Part shown: piece after piece, positions 32,821-40,826 of the stretch
How the letters are laid out: the number at the start of each line of letters is the position of its first letter
Numbering within the stretch: the stretch's first letter is position 1
From: CAIKKV01 sp044346855
GTDB lineage: Bacteria > Verrucomicrobiota > Kiritimatiellia > CAIKKV01
DNA length: 64,000 bases
Assembly: GCA_044346855.1 (NCBI GenBank)
Contig: JBIIYJ010000002.1
Span: 1-64,000 of the forward strand
Direction: 5' to 3'
Translations under genes and position numbers: made by a program
The notes under the pieces: generated by a model
What the model was told of the DNA's origin: nothing
What the model saw: the letters and a program-made list of their open reading frames with translations, nothing else
Database searches by the model: none

Positions 32821-32912
32821 GTAATCGCAGTCGTGATCGTGATCATGATCGACCACGCACGCGCGTTGACGCTTCGATCGCGATCCCGATTACGACCACG
32901 ACAACGATTGAC
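32821..32912. repeat. GATCG/GATTACGAC low-complexity imperfect hairpin
   Basis: GTAATCGCAGTCGTGATCG (from 32821) faces CGATCGCGATCCCGATTAC (from 32876), complementary at most positions. Short GATC and CGAC periods fill the rest. It sits between two minus-strand genes. Confidence 0.5.
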
Positions 32913-32940
32913 TCGGTTTGTCCCCAACCTCGATGGACGC

Positions 32941-33426
32941 TTACTTCTCGGCGGACGGGGCAAGCAGATAAATGGGAACATCCCCCGGCTTGATGCTGTT
33001 CGAGCCCCCGCCGGGCGAGGTCCGGATATACGTGGGCGGCTGGCCGGGGGCAATGACGGTGGCGCCGCCCCCCGGGGAGGGCCGCACATAAATCGGCAGC
33101 TCGCCCGGCCGGGTGATCGTGGAGCCGCCTCCGGGGCTGGGCCGCACATAGGTCGGCAGCTCGCCCGGCCGGGTGATCGTGGAGCCGCCCCCGGGGCTGG
33201 GCCGCACATAGGTCGGCAGCTCGCCGGGCTTGCTGATCGTGGCGCCGCCGCCGGGCGAGGGCCGGACATACGTGGGGGGCTGACCGGGGGTTGTGATGGT
33301 GAGCCCGCCGCCCGGGGAAGGCCGGACATAGGTCGGAAGCTCGCCCGGCTTTTGAACGGTGTACGTTTGGGCCAGCCCCGGCAGCGCCAGGGCGAGGCCC
33401 ATGATCAGCATGATGGCGAACCTCAT
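32941..33426 (-). CDS. Secreted tandem-repeat protein (20-residue unit)
   Basis: 161 aa. Signal peptide residues 1-20 (IMLIMGLALALPGLAQ). The mature chain is six full copies of a 20-residue unit with consensus TYVRPSPGGGSTITRPGELP, with partial units at both ends, and finishes in IYLLAPSAEK. The Pro/Gly pattern and alternating hydrophobic residues suggest an extended beta or solenoid-like surface protein. Copies 3 and 4 are identical in protein, pointing to recent unit duplication. No family known; monocistronic, between two repeat or PPIase features. Confidence 0.8.
   Translation of the reverse strand: MRFAIMLIMGLALALPGLAQTYTVQKPGELPTYVRPSPGGGLTITTPGQPPTYVRPSPGGGATISKPGELPTYVRPSPGGGSTITRPGELPTYVRPSPGGGSTITRPGELPIYVRPSPGGGATVIAPGQPPTYIRTSPGGGSNSIKPGDVPIYLLAPSAEK
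32974..33333. repeat. Six 60-bp tandem repeats inside the secreted protein gene
   Basis: Each 60-bp unit encodes one 20-aa repeat. Units at about 33094-33213 differ by about one base, so unit number may vary between strains by slippage or recombination. Confidence 0.75.
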
Positions 33427-33473
33427 CCCACCATCCCGCCTTTCCGCTTTACGCTAACCCCGGGGCGGAGGCT

Positions 33474-34439
33474 TCATTCCGCCCCGTCTTCCGCCTCTTC
33501 GATTTCCGTTTCGATCGACGGATCCATCCGCATCGTGGCCTTCGCCTGGAGGCTGTTGATGAATTCCATGAAGGCCGCCTGCTTCTTGCGCTGGCCGAGA
33601 TGCTCCCGGATCTGGTCCTTCACTTCCTCATACGTCTTGATGGAGCCGTCCTCCCGCTCGGTCACCTCGATCAGGTGGAAGCCGAACGGCGTCTCCACCA
33701 CCGGTCCCACGACGTTCAGCGGCTGGGAAAAGGCGGCGTCCTCGAACGGCTTGACCATCTGGCCGCGGCGGAACGACCCCAAAGCCCCGCCCTCCTGGCC
33801 CGACGGGCACTCGGAATGCTTCTTGGCAAGGGTCGCGAAGTCGGCGCCCGCCCGCAGTTCACCGCTCAGGCTCTCGATCTTGGCGCGCTTCTCCGCCTTG
33901 ACCTGGGCGCTGTCCTTCTCGTCGCTCATCACCAGGATGTGCCGGGCCGAGACGGTTTCCGGGGCGCTCAGGTCCGCGCTTTCCTTATTGTAGAACGCTT
34001 CGGTTTCTGCTTCGGTGACGGGCGGCACCTTCGCCAGTTCCCCGTTGACCATATTGCGGACCCGGAGCTCCTTTTCAAGGCGCGCGTTGAAATCCTTGAC
34101 CGACATCCCCGCCGAGGCGAGCGCCTCCTCCAGGGACGCCCCGGGCGGAAGATGGCGGGCCATGTCGGCCTTGGCCTTCTCCACCTCTCCGGCGGGAACC
34201 TCGAGCTTGCGGGCGGCCGCTTCGTCTTCCAGCAGCACCTGGGTGATGAAATCGCGGATCGCATGGGCGCGGAAATGGCGGATGGCGTCCGCCACCTGGT
34301 CGGGCTTGAGGGAGGCGCCCTGCTGGGCCATTTGCGCTTCGACCAAGTCGTCCAGCTGGCTGGAGCTCAAGGTCTGCCCGTTGACCTCCACGAGGACAAG
34401 GTTGGCGTCGGGCGATTCATCGGTCTTTTTTGAGGGCAT
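33474..34439 (-). CDS. Parvulin-type (PPIC) peptidyl-prolyl isomerase, SurA/PrsA-like
   Basis: 321 aa. An N-terminal helical chaperone-like region (about 15-160) resembles SurA_N. The parvulin domain (about 163-265) shows SARHILVMSDEKDS, FATLAKKHSECPSGQEGGAL, GSFRRGQMVKPFEDAAF and ETPFGFHLIEVTERE. Parvulins assist folding by cis-trans isomerisation of prolyl bonds. No signal peptide or lipobox is visible, unlike SurA and PrsA, so this copy may be cytosolic or trigger-factor-like. An acidic tail ends the protein. It is divergent from the GT-C gene. Confidence 0.8.
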   Translation of the reverse strand: MPSKKTDESPDANLVLVEVNGQTLSSSQLDDLVEAQMAQQGASLKPDQVADAIRHFRAHAIRDFITQVLLEDEAAARKLEVPAGEVEKAKADMARHLPPGASLEEALASAGMSVKDFNARLEKELRVRNMVNGELAKVPPVTEAETEAFYNKESADLSAPETVSARHILVMSDEKDSAQVKAEKRAKIESLSGELRAGADFATLAKKHSECPSGQEGGALGSFRRGQMVKPFEDAAFSQPLNVVGPVVETPFGFHLIEVTEREDGSIKTYEEVKDQIREHLGQRKKQAAFMEFINSLQAKATMRMDPSIETEIEEAEDGAE

Positions 34440-34540
34440 AGGTATTCCTTAATTGTCCGGCACCGTAACAGGAATCCGCGGCCCTGTCCATCAGCAAGGA
34501 AGGCGTCCGATTTAAGTGTTCCCCCCTCCATTCATCAGCC

Positions 34541-34569
34541 TTGGCGCGGAGGCTCGGGCGGAGTATGCT
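34541..34569 (+). promoter_or_regulatory. Probable promoter of the GT-C glycosyltransferase gene
   Basis: TTGGCG (34541-34546), 17-bp spacer, TATGCT (34564-34569). About 30 bp separate the -10 from the ATG at 34599. Confidence 0.45.
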
Positions 34570-34598
34570 TGGCCCCTGTCGAACGCGAGGGGGTTGGA

Positions 34599-37124
34599 AT
34601 GACAACACAGATGATGACAGGCGCGGCATCGATCGCGGGGCTCCTGCTGCTGGCCGGCGCGGGGGGAATGTCCCTCGCCGCCTGCCTCTCCCCCCGCCGT
34701 CTCGCCCCGTTCGAAAAAGCCGTTCTGACACTTGTCTGGGGACCGCTATTCCTCGCCGTGCTGGCCCTGGCCCTGGCGGATGCGGGCCGTTTCAACCTCC
34801 GGTTCCTGGCCCTCGGAACCGGCGCCTGGGCCGCGGCGGGCCTGCTGGCGCTCGGCTGGACGAGCCGGATGCGACGGCCCCCGCCCCCGCCGGCCGAAAC
34901 GGAATCCGGGCAAGGCCTGTTCCTGGCCGGCCTGGCCTTGCTGCTGGCCGCCGCCGGCTTCCTGTGCACCCCCGCCCACGCCTATCTCTTCGGCGGGTGG
35001 GATCCGGGCGAATACGTCGGCACGGCGGCGAACGTGGCCCGCACGGGCGCCCTGGAAATCCGCGATCCGTTCCTTCCCTCGCTGACCCCGAGGGAGCGGC
35101 GGGCGCTGATGCACCAGCCCAATCCCCCGCGGCGCACGCTCCAGGCGGGATTCCTGGTGACGGACTCCGAGGCGGGCCGGCTGATGCCGGACTACTACCA
35201 CCTCTACCCCGCCTGGCTGGCGGTCTGGGTGGGGCTGTTCGGGCTGGGCGGCGCCTGGGCGGGCCATACGGCGATCGCCCTGTTCGCGCTCGGCATGGTG
35301 GTCGCGGCGGCGGCAAGCCTGTTCGGGAAGCGCACCGCCCTGGCGGCGGGGGCCCTCCTGGCGCTCTGCCCGGCCCAGCTGTACCTGATGCGATTCACCA
35401 CGGCGGAGATGCTGACCCAGTTCTGCCTGTTTTCGGGTTTCTGGGCGCTCGCCCGGTCCTGGCGGGAACCCGCTTCGGCAGGCCTCACGCTGACGGCCGG
35501 CGCGGCGTTCGGAACCGCGATCCTCGCGCACGGAACCTCGGTGCTGCCAGTGGCGGGCGTGCTGCTGGCCGCCCTCATGCGGGCGCGGCTGTCCGGCCGG
35601 ACCTGCGCCTGGGGCGCGTTTTTGGTCATCGCGGCCGCCGCGGCGCTGGCCATGGCCTGGAACATGCAGCGGGCGGATGTGGTGACCCGCTTCCTGTGGC
35701 AACACGTGACCTCCCATCCGGCCTGGTGGCTGCCGGCCGCCGGACTGGGCGCGGCCGCGGTGCTGGGAGGTCCGTTCCTCGCCGGGCGTTTCACCGGCCG
35801 GCTGGCGGGCCGGGGCTGGGACCGGGTATGGCGGTGGACTCCGCTGGCGCTGGCCCTCGTGCTGGCGGCGCTGGGCTATGCGGTCCGGCCGCACCTGGGC
35901 ACGGGCCCCGAGCGCCTGAACGCCGTTTACTTCGCGGCCCTCTTCGGCCCGGCCGGCGCCCTGCTGGCCATCGCCTTTTTCGGGCTGCGCCGCTGGTCGG
36001 CCTGGAGCGACAGCCAGCGCGCGTTCCTCGTGGCCGGGCTGGTGACGGCCGGCGTGCTGCTGGTCAACAAGATGGTGCAGCCGGTCTTCCTCTGGGCCGC
36101 GCGGCGCTGGGTGCCGATCGTCTTTCCCTTCGCCGCCATCCTGGCCGCGGCCACGGTGGCGGCGCTCGCGAAACGGGCCGGCGAAAGGCTCGACGGGCGG
36201 GTCGCCCCGGACGCGGCCAGCCCCTTCTGGAAACGGCGCCTCGCGCAGGGGGCCGCCCTGCTGCTGGCCGCCGCGCTCCTGGGCGCCTGGCATGCCGGCA
36301 TGCGGCCCCGCACCGCCCTCCTCGCCGGCAGCCGCGAATACGACGGACTGCCGGCCTTCCTGGAGGAGGTGCGGTCCGCCGTCGGGGAGGCCGACGTCGT
36401 CCTGTGCTGGCATCCGGAGGCGGCCACCCCGCTGCGCTATCTCTACAACATCCCCTCCTACACCCTCTCGCACCTGCCCGGGCCAAGGGGCGTGCGCTCC
36501 GCCAAGACGGCGACGGCCCTCATGCGCCGCTGGGTGGCGGAAGGCAAGCGGGTCTGCTGGATCGGCGATCCGTTTTTCGATCCGGCCCTGAGCGTTGTCG
36601 AAATCGCCCGGCCGGCGGCCGCCTTCACCATCCTCGAGCGGCGCACCGACCGGCTGCCGCGCACCCTGATCCCCGAAACCCGGGCCTACCGCATCTGCCG
36701 CGTCGGGCCGCCCTCCGCGCCGCCCGCCGCCGCGCCGCTCACGCTGGACCTCGGCTATTCCGCCATGGGCCTGGCGGGCGGCTTCTCGGAGCTGAAGCGG
36801 GACCTCGCCGGAAAAACCCGAACGGGGTACAGGCAGACGGCAGGAAAGGGCCGGCTTTACATTCCCGCGCTCGCCGGGGTTTGGACGGTCCGGCTCAAGG
36901 GAGCCGATCCGAAGGAAAAGGAGCTGGCCGTCGGCTTGCGGGCCGAGGGGCGGGAGCTGGCCCTGCTGCGGGTGACGCGGGAATGGGCGGATTATCCGTT
37001 CACGGTCCCGCCCGGCCTGGGCACGAACGGGGTGATGCTGCTTGAAATCGTGTCGCTGTCCGCCGATGGCGCCAGAACCCGCTCAGGCGTGGGCGTCGAC
37101 AAGCTTGCCTTCCCGGGCAACTGA
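34599..37124 (+). CDS. GT-C-fold glycosyltransferase, PMT/ArnT-like integral membrane protein
   Basis: 841 aa from ATG at 34599 (GAGGGGG six bases upstream); a TTG at 34569 overlaps the promoter and is less likely. About 12 hydrophobic segments lie in residues 10-590. A first-loop acidic motif GGWDPGEYVGTAANVARTGA matches the catalytic loop of lipid-linked-sugar (GT39/GT83-like) transferases. The C-terminal 240 residues form soluble periplasmic domains (VVLCWHPEAATPLRYLYN, CWIGDPFFDPALSV, then a beta-sandwich). It probably adds a sugar from a polyprenyl-phosphate donor to a protein or lipid; the acceptor is unknown. Confidence 0.7.
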   Translation: MTTQMMTGAASIAGLLLLAGAGGMSLAACLSPRRLAPFEKAVLTLVWGPLFLAVLALALADAGRFNLRFLALGTGAWAAAGLLALGWTSRMRRPPPPPAETESGQGLFLAGLALLLAAAGFLCTPAHAYLFGGWDPGEYVGTAANVARTGALEIRDPFLPSLTPRERRALMHQPNPPRRTLQAGFLVTDSEAGRLMPDYYHLYPAWLAVWVGLFGLGGAWAGHTAIALFALGMVVAAAASLFGKRTALAAGALLALCPAQLYLMRFTTAEMLTQFCLFSGFWALARSWREPASAGLTLTAGAAFGTAILAHGTSVLPVAGVLLAALMRARLSGRTCAWGAFLVIAAAAALAMAWNMQRADVVTRFLWQHVTSHPAWWLPAAGLGAAAVLGGPFLAGRFTGRLAGRGWDRVWRWTPLALALVLAALGYAVRPHLGTGPERLNAVYFAALFGPAGALLAIAFFGLRRWSAWSDSQRAFLVAGLVTAGVLLVNKMVQPVFLWAARRWVPIVFPFAAILAAATVAALAKRAGERLDGRVAPDAASPFWKRRLAQGAALLLAAALLGAWHAGMRPRTALLAGSREYDGLPAFLEEVRSAVGEADVVLCWHPEAATPLRYLYNIPSYTLSHLPGPRGVRSAKTATALMRRWVAEGKRVCWIGDPFFDPALSVVEIARPAAAFTILERRTDRLPRTLIPETRAYRICRVGPPSAPPAAAPLTLDLGYSAMGLAGGFSELKRDLAGKTRTGYRQTAGKGRLYIPALAGVWTVRLKGADPKEKELAVGLRAEGRELALLRVTREWADYPFTVPPGLGTNGVMLLEIVSLSADGARTRSGVGVDKLAFPGN

Positions 37125-37133
37125 GTTGCGGTC

Positions 37134-38660
37134 TCAATATTTCCGCCAGCCCATGGAGCCGGGGGAAAAGGGACGCGCCCCGCCTTCCGCCGCCGGGCTC
37201 GCCGCCAGCCGGCCCTCCCGCACCATGGCTGTGTCCCCATTTTCGATACACCAGGCGAGCAGCGTGCCGCGCAGCCCCTCCAGGACCGGGAAAAAGGCGG
37301 GCTCGCCCGCCAGGTTGGCCAGTTCGTAGGACGGCCGGCCGACCTCGTACAGCTCCTCCACCCCGCCCGCCTCGGAATACAGGTATTTCCAGCCCGGCGT
37401 CCGGACCATGTATTTCTGGCCCGGCGCCTCGCCCGTCTGCGCCACGTAATACGGGCGGCCGGGGGCGGCCGGGTCGCGCAAGGCCGGCGAGAGGTCCAGG
37501 CCGTCCACCGGCGCGTCCAGCGGGCAGCCGGTCAGCGCGCACAGCGTGGGCAGGATGTCCTGGAGCCCCGCGAGCTGGTCGCGCCCGGACCCGCCCGGGG
37601 GAACGACGCCCGGCGCGCGGACCAGGAGGGGGATCTTGACGGCCCCGTCATAGAAACAAGTCTTGAAGAAGCGCCCGAAATCGCCCAGCAGGTCGCCGTG
37701 ATCGGCGGTGTAGACGACGAGGGTGTCGTCCGCCAGGCCCGCCTCGTCGAGATAGTCCAGGATGCGCCCGATCATGGCGTCCTGGAACGTCACCATGGCG
37801 CCGTAGTAGGCGCGGCAGACCTGGACCGCCTCGCGGGAGAGGTGCTGCCAGCCGTAGGCCGTGCGGCGGGACGCCAGCTCGGGGTCGCGCCCCGCGAGCA
37901 GGCTGTCGTCCTCCCAGTCCCCGAGAGGCGGCGGAAGGGCGCGCGGATCGTAGAGCGTGTCCCAGGGCCGGGGCGGATCGTAGGGCGGATGCGGCTTGCT
38001 GAACGAAGCCCAGAGGAGAAAGGGCTGGGCGGGCCGGTCCCGGCGGTGCGCCCGCAGGTTCGCCAGGGTGCGGTCCGCCACCCAGGCTTCCTCGTGCAGC
38101 GCTTCAGGCAGGGGCGAGGGCGCGGAGCGGACGTCGTTGTTGCCGATGCCATGGGCGCGCGCGTAACCTTTCCATCCGCTGTCGGAGACAAAGTCGTGAT
38201 ACGCCTCCACGCCGCGCCGCTCGCCCAGCGGGTCGAATTGGTGGATCATCCGGCCCTCTTCGCACAGCTCGGCGGTCTGGAAGCCATGCAGGAGCGGCGG
38301 CTGGCCGGGCGGGGAATACGGGACGTAGTGGAGCTTGCCCACGGCGAACGTGGCGTAGCCGGCGGCGGCGAAATGGGCGGCCAGGCGGGGCTGGTCCGGG
38401 CGGATGGCGCCGCTGTTGCTCTTGCGCCCCGTGCAGCGGTGCGGGTAGTTGCCGGTCGTGATCGAGGCGCGCGCGGGAACGCAGATGGGGTTCGGCGTGA
38501 AGCTGTTGCGGAAGGTGACCCCGCCCGCGGCCAGCCAGTCCAGGTTGGGCGTGCGGATGGCGTGGCCCAGGCCGTGGGGGGTTTTCGGGTCGGCGTTGCA
38601 GGCCAGGGCGTCGTGGCGCATGTGATCGCCGGTGATCAACAGGATGTTCGGCCGTGACAT
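37134..38660 (-). CDS. Type I (formylglycine) sulfatase
   Basis: 508 aa from ATG at 38660 (MSRPNILLITGDHMRHDAL), with GGAGGGTCC before it. The catalytic CxPxR signature is CVPARASITTG with Cys60, which must be converted to formylglycine by a maturase (no anSME or FGE gene in the window). Metal-binding TADHGDLLGDFGRFFK is intact. No signal peptide: cytosolic, or start further upstream. Family members remove sulfate from carbohydrates such as glycosaminoglycans, fucans or mucin glycans. It is divergent from the AGCS symporter gene and convergent with the GT-C gene. Confidence 0.88.
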   Translation of the reverse strand: MSRPNILLITGDHMRHDALACNADPKTPHGLGHAIRTPNLDWLAAGGVTFRNSFTPNPICVPARASITTGNYPHRCTGRKSNSGAIRPDQPRLAAHFAAAGYATFAVGKLHYVPYSPPGQPPLLHGFQTAELCEEGRMIHQFDPLGERRGVEAYHDFVSDSGWKGYARAHGIGNNDVRSAPSPLPEALHEEAWVADRTLANLRAHRRDRPAQPFLLWASFSKPHPPYDPPRPWDTLYDPRALPPPLGDWEDDSLLAGRDPELASRRTAYGWQHLSREAVQVCRAYYGAMVTFQDAMIGRILDYLDEAGLADDTLVVYTADHGDLLGDFGRFFKTCFYDGAVKIPLLVRAPGVVPPGGSGRDQLAGLQDILPTLCALTGCPLDAPVDGLDLSPALRDPAAPGRPYYVAQTGEAPGQKYMVRTPGWKYLYSEAGGVEELYEVGRPSYELANLAGEPAFFPVLEGLRGTLLAWCIENGDTAMVREGRLAASPAAEGGARPFSPGSMGWRKY

Positions 38661-38697
38661 GGACCCTCCAAAATAGAGTGGAACAGCGCCATCCATT

Positions 38698-38724
38698 ATT
38701 ATAGGTTACCGTTTTGCGTCACAA
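38698..38724 (-). promoter_or_regulatory. Possible promoter of the sulfatase gene
   Basis: Minus strand: perfect -10 TATAAT (38698-38703); the best -35, TTGTGA (38719-38724), is at a short 15-bp spacing. The transcription start would lie about 30 bp before the sulfatase ATG. Confidence 0.45.
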
Positions 38725-38742
38725 GCTTAAAGACCGGGGGGG

Positions 38743-40086
38743 ATGGAAATGGAGAACGCGCTAAACGTCATTTCGGGCTGCGTCTGGGGCTGGCCCCTGA
38801 TCATCCTCCTGGTCGGAACCCATCTGTTCCTGACCTTCCGGCTGGGCTTCATCCAGCGGCACATTTTCACGGCCATCAAGATCTCGTTCACCCGCAGCAA
38901 GGAGGGAGACGGCGAAATCAGCCATTTCGGCGCCCTCACCACGGCGCTGGCAGCCACCATCGGCACGGGCAACATCGTGGGCGTGGCCACGGCCATCTGC
39001 GCGGGCGGGCCCGGGGCCGTGCTCTGGATGTGGCTGACGGGCGTGTTCGGCATCGCCACCAAGTACGGCGAGGCGGTGCTGGCCGTGAAATACCGGATCA
39101 AGCGGCCGGATGGCTCCATGGCCGGCGGGCCGATGTATGCCCTGGAATTCGGCTTGAAAGCCCGCTGGCTGGGGATCGTGTTCGCCATTTTCACGGCCAT
39201 CGCCGCGTTCGGCATCGGCAACATGGTGCAGGCCAACTCCATCGCCACCATGCTGGAGAACTCCTATCACGTGCCGGTCTGGGCGTCGGGCGTGGTCATG
39301 ACCCTGTTCACCGGCCTGGTCATCCTGGGCGGCATCCGCTCCATCGCGCGGGTGTGTGAATTCCTGGTTCCCTTCATGGCCGTCTTCTACGTGCTGGGCT
39401 GCGTGGCCCTGCTGGTCCTCGGCTGGCACACGATTCCCGCCACGATCAAGCTGATCCTGTCCTCCGCCTTCACCGGCCATGCTGCGGTCGGTGGATTCCT
39501 CGGCGCGGGCGTCAAGCAGGCCGTCCAGTACGGCATCGCCCGCGGCCTGTTCTCGAACGAGTCCGGGCTCGGCAGCGCGCCCATCGTGGCGGCGGCGGCC
39601 CAGACGCGCAACCCGGTCCGCCAGGCACTCGTCTCCTCCACCGGCACGTTCTGGGACACGGTGGTCGTCTGCCTCGCCACCGGGATCGTGCTGGTCAACT
39701 CGGGACTCTGGACGCAAGGCCTGGACGGGACGAAGCTCACCCACGCCGCCTTCGGCGCCTTTCCCGGCGTGGGCCCGGCCATCCTCACCGTGGGCCTGCT
39801 GACGTTCGTCTTTTCCACCATCCTGGGCTGGTCCTACTACGGCGAGAAAGCCATCGAGTACCTGCTGGGATCCCGGATGATCCGCCCGTACCGGTGGCTC
39901 TGGGTGGCGGCCGTCATGGCGGGCTCGGTATTGTCCCTGAAATCGGTCTGGGCGTTCGCCGACATCGCCAACGGCCTGATGGCGGTTCCCAACCTCATCG
40001 CGCTGATCCTGCTGTCGCCCGTGATCGCGGCGGAAACGAAACTGCATTTGCCCGGAGAACTGTCATGCCGAAAGGATCCCTCATGA
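38743..40086 (+). CDS. Alanine/glycine:cation symporter (AGCS family)
   Basis: 447 aa with about 10-11 membrane segments. AGCS signatures: GDGEISHFGALTTALAATIG, GTGNIVGVATAICAGGPGAV, LWMWLTGVFGIATKYGEAVL, and ARGLFSNESGLGSAPIVAAA. The family imports alanine, glycine or related small amino acids with Na+ or H+. A second ATG at 38749 is also usable. Its stop overlaps the following SGNH hydrolase gene, so transport, esterase and glycyl radical enzyme appear to form one operon. Confidence 0.9.
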   Translation: MEMENALNVISGCVWGWPLIILLVGTHLFLTFRLGFIQRHIFTAIKISFTRSKEGDGEISHFGALTTALAATIGTGNIVGVATAICAGGPGAVLWMWLTGVFGIATKYGEAVLAVKYRIKRPDGSMAGGPMYALEFGLKARWLGIVFAIFTAIAAFGIGNMVQANSIATMLENSYHVPVWASGVVMTLFTGLVILGGIRSIARVCEFLVPFMAVFYVLGCVALLVLGWHTIPATIKLILSSAFTGHAAVGGFLGAGVKQAVQYGIARGLFSNESGLGSAPIVAAAAQTRNPVRQALVSSTGTFWDTVVVCLATGIVLVNSGLWTQGLDGTKLTHAAFGAFPGVGPAILTVGLLTFVFSTILGWSYYGEKAIEYLLGSRMIRPYRWLWVAAVMAGSVLSLKSVWAFADIANGLMAVPNLIALILLSPVIAAETKLHLPGELSCRKDPS

Positions 40087-40826
40087 GCCGCCTGGCCTGC
40101 TGCCTGACTTTGTCCGCGCCCTGCCTGGCCGCCGGCGACCTCAAGCCGTCCGAAGCCGAAACGGCCGCTCCGGCCCGCTCGCCCGCGCAGCTCGCCTGGG
40201 AGGCGCAGCTGGGGCCGTCGGAAAAAAAGGATCCGGCCTACGCCTTCGTGAAGGACGATCCCGCCCTGCCCCGGGTGCTGCTGATCGGCGACTCGATCTC
40301 GGTCGGCTACACCCCCGTCGTGCGCGAGGCGCTCAAGGGCAAGGCGAACGTGCACCGCATCCCGGAGAACGGGGGCGACACCTGGCGCGGCCTGGCCAAG
40401 CTGAACGCGTGGCTCTCCACCGGGACATGGGACGTCATCCATTTCAACTTCGGACTCCACGACCTCAAGCACATGAAGGACAACAAGCTGGACCTGGCAG
40501 GCGAACAGATTTCAACGCTGGAAGCGTACTCGGTCAACCTGGACAAGCTGGTGGTCGAGCTGAAGAAAACCGGCGCCGCGCTCGTCTGGGCGACCACCAC
40601 GCCGGTGCCGGAAGGCGCGAACGGGCGGCTGAAGGGCGACGAGGTGCTCTACAACGCCGCCGCCCTCAGGGTCATGGCCGCGCACGGCGTGACGGTGAAC
40701 GACCTGTATGCCGAGGTGTTCCCGGTGCTGGAGCAGAACCAGCGCCCCCGCGACGTCCACTACACGCCCGATGGCTATCGGTTCCTCGGCCGGAAAGTGG
40801 CCGCCGAAATCCTCAAGGCGCTGTGA
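40065..40826 (+). CDS. Exported SGNH/GDSL-type esterase
   Basis: 253 aa from ATG at 40065 (GGAGAA five bases upstream); ATG at 40083, overlapping the symporter stop as ATGA, gives 247 aa. A signal sequence MSRLACCLTLSAPCLAA is compatible with either start. SGNH blocks: VLLIGDSISVGY (Ser), GENGGDT-like ENGGDTWRG (Gly), FNFGLHDLKH (the usual Asn replaced by His-Asp), and RDVHYTPDGY (Asp and His). Such enzymes often deacetylate or de-esterify glycans. It overlaps the next gene by GTGA. Confidence 0.8.
   Translation: MPKGSLMSRLACCLTLSAPCLAAGDLKPSEAETAAPARSPAQLAWEAQLGPSEKKDPAYAFVKDDPALPRVLLIGDSISVGYTPVVREALKGKANVHRIPENGGDTWRGLAKLNAWLSTGTWDVIHFNFGLHDLKHMKDNKLDLAGEQISTLEAYSVNLDKLVVELKKTGAALVWATTTPVPEGANGRLKGDEVLYNAAALRVMAAHGVTVNDLYAEVFPVLEQNQRPRDVHYTPDGYRFLGRKVAAEILKAL

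Noticed and set aside
32974..33333. 60-bp regular repeats considered as a CRISPR array
   Set aside because: Units are contiguous and in frame, encoding a 20-aa repeat in a secreted protein; there are no unique spacers and no cas genes.
34541..37045. 834-codon frame overlapping the GT-C glycosyltransferase gene
   Set aside because: Arg/Gly/Ala-rich shadow frame without domains; the real frame has regular membrane segments and a good ribosome site.
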